A stretch of DNA of 11,590 nt from positions 1 to 11,590 of the forward strand of contig JADGJG010000866.1 in the NCBI GenBank assembly GCA_027596195.1, read 5' to 3'. The translations under genes and the position numbers were made by a program. A model generated the notes under the pieces. The model was given only the letters and a program-made list of their open reading frames with translations, searched no databases and was not told the origin of the DNA. This document shows, piece after piece, positions 8,196-11,590 of the stretch. This DNA comes from Podochytrium sp. JEL0797 (Eukaryota; Chytridiomycota; Chytridiomycetes; Chytridiales; Chytriomycetaceae). Within the stretch, counting starts at the first letter, position 1. Every line of letters starts with the position of its first letter.

Positions 8196-9426
8196 TCATC
8201 CCAACAAAGCCTCAATCGCCTGGTTCTCATTGTTGTTCACCTTTTTCAAAATCTTGGCCACATCCTTCTTCTCGAATCCCATATCCACGAGCCGCTGCAG
8301 CATGTTCCGGTCCACCGATGGGTCAATGTAGTCAGGGTCTTCTCCACCACCACCAGCATGCAGTTTTGTCCATTGACGCGCGGTTGCGTCAAAGCCGGCA
8401 CGGTCAGAGAGGTAGTGTCTGGCAACCTGCGTGCGACAAGGGGGGGGGAGGGGTTTGCATTAGAACGAGGACCGGAGCGTGGCTTTCGCCTCGAAAGAAA
8501 AAGATTGCGTGTGTGTGTTTGCGCGCGGGCCATGGGCGTTGCCAAAACAAAAACAAAAAAAACACTCCACCTGAGCATCCTGGGGGTTGTCCGCCGCCGC
8601 GTCACTCATGAGCGATTGAAGAGAGATAAGAGCCGTTTTCAAAGTCAACACGGGGCTCCATTGGTCTTTCAGAATGTCCAAACAAATGGCTGGTGGTATC
8701 CAAAATTCGCGAGTCAATATGCATGTTGCAAGGATTCAAAGTCTTTGTTTACCTCCGGTTTGGGAACTGACGCTGTTTGAGGGGGGTTGGCGAGAAGTGG
8801 GTTAGTCGAGAGTTTTGTTTCGGTTCGGTTCAATGACGTACTTTGGGTGGTAGACCTTCGTAATGACTGAAATCAGACAAGAGGATTAGACAAGGATGCA
8901 AAAAGAAGCGTTCGAGAGAGTCAATCAATCTGAATCGCGGGTTGCGGGGCGCAACAGCGCAAAGACACAAGAGCTTACACTTCATCTGCAAAAACCAACA
9001 GGGTCGTCAGCAAAACCAAGAAACACCACCAGCAAAACCAAATTACCTTAGGTGGTTTGAACGGGTATTCCGTCGTAACTGGAGGGTGGAAAAGGTGCAA
9101 CCTGATGAGTCATTCGAGAAACGCAAAAAACAAGCTTTTGCCGCCCGCACTCTCTCTCCCAACGTACTCTCAATGTCGACTTCAAAAATGCCGCCCTCGT
9201 ATGGAGTGTCGGAAGGTCCCTTGAATGATCCCTTGAGGTGCGTGATGCTGTCTCCAACCATTTCGACCTGTGAGGGGGAGTGGTGGGGAGCGGGATACCC
9301 TCGGGGGTTAGCGAGCGGGCACAAGAAGGGTAGTGTTTGTGTTGTGACTGGAAGGAGGATTACCTTGACGGGGGAGTCTGCGGCCATGCATTGCGCAATC
9401 TCTTTCTTCACGCGAGCGGTCGCCAT
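8196..9426 (-). CDS. ubc1: Ubiquitin-conjugating enzyme E2-25K type (UBE2K/Ubc1) with UBA domain
   Basis: Eight exons: 9364-9426, 9168-9267, 9047-9078, 8979-8985, 8842-8866, 8753-8772, 8571-8689, 8196-8426. They sum to 597 nt, or 198 residues (human UBE2K has 200). Every junction keeps phase with GT-AG ends. The UBC fold shows DTPYEGG (residues 42-48), YPFKPPK, the HPN motif at 74-76 and GAICLDIL with the catalytic cysteine at 85, at the same HPN-to-Cys spacing as UBE2K. A C-terminal UBA domain (about 160-198) carries LVDMGF. The enzyme takes ubiquitin from E1 as a thioester and builds chains, mainly K48-linked in known relatives; the UBA binds ubiquitin. The ATG at 9426 has A at -3 and G at +4; the upstream in-frame codons back to 9558 do not look like E2 sequence. 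Residues 55-82 come from four very small exons of 32, 7, 25 and 20 nt. Confidence 0.96.
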
Positions 9427-9893
9427 GTTTGTGTTTTGAAAATCTTTTCGTCGATCGAGGATTGCCAGCCACCTAACTTGCTCGCAATCACGCATTCTTT
9501 GACTCGTTGATGCGTGTATCCATAAGGAACGAGCAAGCACAACCTCCATTTCCTCCACCTGAGTGGAAAAATGCTAAAACGCGTCGACTCTACCCGCAGG
9601 CCAGAACTCTTTTGCCGAACGACACACTAAAACCCAGAAAACCAATGCATGTTCTTGCACCACGCGCTGCCTGTGCGCTGCCGTTCCTCTTCAATCACTT
9701 AAAATTGCGAGGGCGAAAAATGGAAAGTTGCGCGAGGCCGAGGGGGGCCAACCATATTTTCGATTGAATTGATTTCGCGCTTTGGTGATAATTGCGTTTA
9801 TTCTTCATTCCTTGAAGGTCACGTTCGTTGAATGTCGGCGAAATCACGGCTGGCCGCTAAATTTCATTCATTATCGAGCCAAGAAAAAAAGTA
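9427..9893. promoter_or_regulatory. Divergent intergenic region between E2 and 7TM copy 1
   Basis: This 467-bp region separates two divergently transcribed genes and so should hold both promoters. I see no clear TATA box or known fungal operator. A plus-strand frame of 86 codons (9507-9767) has no domain, repeat or homology that I recognise, and I do not call it a gene. The last 30 bp before the 7TM ATG are shared with copy 2 (see the conserved leader). Confidence 0.5.
9863..9893 (+). promoter_or_regulatory. Conserved leader in front of 7TM copy 1
   Basis: A 13-bp block TTCATTCATTATC (9863-9875) followed by an A-rich stretch ending in AAAAAAGTA directly precedes the ATG. The same arrangement stands before copy 2 (11166-11195), so this leader was duplicated with the gene or is kept by selection. 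Its role is unknown; the A-rich start context would suit fungal translation initiation. Confidence 0.6.
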
Positions 9894-10805
9894 ATGTCAA
9901 ACAGCACCGGCTCCCTCTCCCCATTCGACAGTTCGACTATCATTGCAATGGTTGTTTCCAGCGCGCTTGGCGGTGCAGCCATCGGAATCTCCCTGTGCGG
10001 CATGATTCTCACTTCCTTGCAGCTGCAGCACCCAACGAATGCAGCAGCCCCCCGATTGATCACCGTCGTCAACTTGTTTCTCATCATATTTGTGGCCGCG
10101 GATATCGCTCTGAGTTTGCCAATTACGAATGATTGCGTGTCGTCATATCCTTGGAATATTGGTTTTGGAAACCTGTTCATGGTTTCATTTGGTGAGGGGC
10201 ATCATTGGATTCGATTCTTCTTGCATGAGGCGGATGTTAACATACGCAAATATAGAGACGTTTCTCCTCTACAAAACTTGGGTCGTTTGTCGCAAAAATG
10301 GGCACTTTTTGTATTTCGCTGGCTTTTTGGTTGGAAATCGCCTTGCGTGGGCTGTGTTTGATATTACCACTTCTGCGAGCTCATGCACATCGAGCGACCC
10401 AATGAAAAGCATAGTGGGGTAAGCTCCTGAGAGTTTGTATAGCCAGTCTAACGAATATAAAACAGATACGTTGTTGTAGACATTGTGATTGATTTGTTTT
10501 GCACGGTCTGCACAATCCTCGAAAGCAGGAAGTACATTGACTCCAAGAGCACCTTCGTCAAGAACCTATTTGCCGTTCTCGTGTTTGAGAATGTGTTGCG
10601 AACGGTGTTTGTGCTCGCAACAAACGTTGCCATTCTTGGGCTCGTGCTCTCGGGATCATTCAATCCCAATGTTGCGAGCTTATGCGACATGTCCCAGTTT
10701 TTTCTTTATTCTATTCTGCTGAACAGCGAGATTTACTGGAGCAGGAAGCGATCGCAAGCTGTGGAAGGGTCCCCTGGGACAGCAAAGAAAACCGAGGATG
10801 CCTGA
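9894..10805 (+). CDS. Putative seven-transmembrane protein, copy 1 (unknown function)
   Basis: Three exons: 9894-10191, 10256-10418 and 10466-10805, giving 266 residues. Introns are 64 nt (GTGAGG...ATAG, with TTAAC before the acceptor) and 47 nt (GTAAGC...ACAG, with CTAAC); both keep frame. Hydrophobic stretches at about 15-43, 54-76, 87-110, 114-137, 150-173, 184-216 and 222-245 suggest seven helices. An N-terminal NST site (N3), basic segments after helices 3 and 5, and a charged tail after helix 7 suggest N-out, C-in. Cys81 (loop 2-3) and Cys143 (loop 4-5) would both face outside and could pair, as in many GPCRs. I do not recognise a named family and see no DRY or NPxxY motif. Receptor, channel or transporter roles are all possible. 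A second copy lies 1,302 bp downstream, so it belongs to a tandem family. Confidence 0.8.
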
Positions 10806-10835
10806 TTTCATTTCTTACTCAACTTAAATGGTAAA

Positions 10836-10841
10836 AATAAA
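10836..10841 (+). terminator. Candidate polyadenylation signal of 7TM copy 1
   Basis: AATAAA begins 31 nt after the TGA of copy 1, within an A/T-rich stretch. Position and sequence fit a normal eukaryotic poly(A) signal. It lies just before the broken gene piece at 10859, which suggests that piece is not part of the normal copy 1 transcript. Confidence 0.55.
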
Positions 10842-10858
10842 TAAGAAAAACTATTGAA

Positions 10859-11030
10859 TAACCTGTTTGGTCATCGTGTTTGAGAATGTTTTGCGAACAG
10901 TCTTTGTGCTCGCAACAAACGTTGCAATTCTTGGACTTGTGCTCTTGGGATCGGCATTCAATCCGAATGTTGCGAGCTTATTCGGCACGTCACACTTTTT
11001 GCTTTATTTTGCTGAATTGCGAGGAATTCG
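10859..11030 (+). pseudogene. Remnant of a third 7TM family member (helices 6-7)
   Basis: From AACCT at 10859 the sequence closely follows copy 1 exon 3 from about 10562 (offset near 295 bp), with identical runs such as GTGCTCGCAACAAACGTTGC. The peptide matches VFENVLRTVFVLATNVAILGL and FNPNVASL of copy 1, then diverges near the end of helix 7. No ATG-bearing exon, helices 1-5 or good splice acceptor lies in front. The frame stays open to 11196 but becomes unlike the family. It is best read as what remains of a gene lost by deletion or unequal crossing-over. An alternative last exon of copy 1 is less likely. Confidence 0.75.
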
Positions 11031-11165
11031 AATGAAGGAGAAACGAATGTGGAAACAAGGAAAACACCTCATCCAGCGCCTTGATCAAGAACACGGTGGA
11101 ATTTTCTTGGCAGTGTGGTGGTGCCCCCCCGAAAGTGATGAACAAATGTGCGATACTATTTTTCG

Positions 11166-11195
11166 TTCATTCATTATCCAACACCGAAAAAAGTA
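11166..11195 (+). promoter_or_regulatory. Conserved leader in front of 7TM copy 2
   Basis: The block TTCATTCATTATC (11166-11178) and the following A-rich stretch ending AAAAAAGTA match the leader of copy 1. The upstream flanks otherwise differ. Confidence 0.6.
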
Positions 11196-11487
11196 ATGTC
11201 AAACAGCACCGGCACCGCCCCATCCGACAGTTTCACTGTGATTGCAGTGATTGTTTCCACCACGCTTGGCGGCATAACCATTGGAATCTGCCTGTGTGGC
11301 ACTGTTCTCATGTCCTTGCAGCTGAACCCGATGAAAGCAGCAGCCCCACGTCTAATCACCTGGGTCAACTTTTGCCTCATTATGTTTATAATCGCGAACA
11401 TCTCTCTGAATTTGCCGTTGTCCATATCCTGTGATTCAACAGTTCTCTGGAACAACGGGATGGGACATCTTTTTGTTATTTCATTTG
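11196..11487 (+). CDS. Putative seven-transmembrane protein, copy 2, first exon only
   Basis: This exon encodes 97 residues that align with copy 1 along their whole length. Both start MSNSTG, share AAPRLIT before helix 2, and keep a cysteine in the first outer loop (Cys79). Three hydrophobic segments are visible. The exon ends in TCATTTG followed by GT, at the same position and phase as the copy 1 donor. The ATG at 11196 is chosen over one at 11148 because homology begins there and the leader matches. Past 11489 similarity to copy 1 stops, and the second exon, expected near 11552, is not present in the remaining bases. The gene is either longer-introned and cut by the window edge, or interrupted. 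Confidence 0.72.
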
Positions 11488-11590
11488 GTAGCACCCCCAA
11501 AGGGTTTCTCTGTCCGAATTCCGAACTATTGCGATTATAACGGAATTCGTTCGCGATAGTGGATCTTATTCCTATCGAATTCCACCCGGT
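11488..11590. repeat. Non-homologous sequence with alternating CGAATTCC motifs
   Basis: After the copy 2 donor the sequence no longer resembles copy 1. CGAATTCC occurs at 11515-11522 and 11576-11583 and its reverse complement at 11542-11549. The first two form a 9-bp inverted repeat (11515-11523 with 11541-11549) around a 17-base loop. Such repeats can sit near the ends of DNA transposons, but no second end or target duplication can be seen here. Confidence 0.4.

Noticed and set aside
8005..8199. Minus-strand frame of 64 codons overlapping the E2 stop codon
   Set aside because: Basic, Gly/Ser-containing sequence with no recognisable motif, located where the E2 3' UTR should be; support is too weak to call a gene.
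8124..8780. Plus-strand open frame of 218 codons
   Set aside because: It runs antisense across E2 exons and introns, where the minus-strand reading gives a complete, conserved E2-UBA protein.
9507..9767. Plus-strand open frame of 86 codons in the E2/7TM intergenic region
   Set aside because: No domain, signal or repeat that I recognise, and it occupies the expected divergent promoter; could be chance.
1..11590. tRNA or rRNA genes, CRISPR arrays, bacterial operons
   Set aside because: No cloverleaf with A/B boxes, no rRNA-like sequence and no regularly spaced repeats were seen; the window is eukaryotic protein-coding sequence.

Overview
The window looks like a piece of a compact, intron-rich fungal nuclear genome. 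The introns I can place by reading frame are 47-144 nt, with GT-AG ends and often a CTAAC-like branch site. The proteins are eukaryotic: a UNC104/KIF1-type kinesin, an E2-25K-type ubiquitin-conjugating enzyme with a UBA tail, and a centrin-binding-repeat protein of Sfi1 type. An early-diverging fungus such as a chytrid would fit, but nothing in the sequence proves the lineage.

Layout. Three genes lie head to tail on the minus strand, in transcription order: the E2 enzyme (9426 to 8196, eight exons), the kinesin-3 (7628 to 2002, nine exons), and the Sfi1-like gene (1943 down to 70, running off the left edge). Spacing is tight: 58 bp separate the kinesin stop from the next ATG, and an AATAAA there overlaps that ATG. 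Between the E2 stop and the kinesin start (7629-8195) lies a short coding-like minus-strand stretch (7810-7905) followed by an AATAAA. A 467-bp region (9427-9893) separates the E2 from a plus-strand tandem family of multi-pass, probably seven-transmembrane proteins. Copy 1 is complete (9894-10805, three exons). It is followed by a broken piece of the same family (about 10859-11030), and then by copy 2 (from 11196), whose first exon is intact but whose expected second exon is missing before the window ends. The first 52 bases are almost pure C.

How the genes relate. The kinesin would carry vesicles or endosomes along microtubules, the Sfi1-like protein would organise centrin filaments at a spindle pole body or basal body, and the E2 would feed ubiquitin chain building. 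All three are housekeeping genes and nothing suggests a shared pathway. The part least like known biology is the tandem 7TM family. It has receptor-like topology and one cysteine in each of the first two predicted outer loops, but I do not recognise it as a named family.

Main structural surprises: a run of four very small exons in the E2 (32, 7, 25 and 20 nt); an 18-nt first exon in the kinesin; a 57-bp tandem duplication inside the kinesin motor domain that doubles an SPxK site; a kinesin splice junction that cannot be resolved inside a G-run-rich intron; and a frame change beside an A10 run in the Sfi1-like gene.
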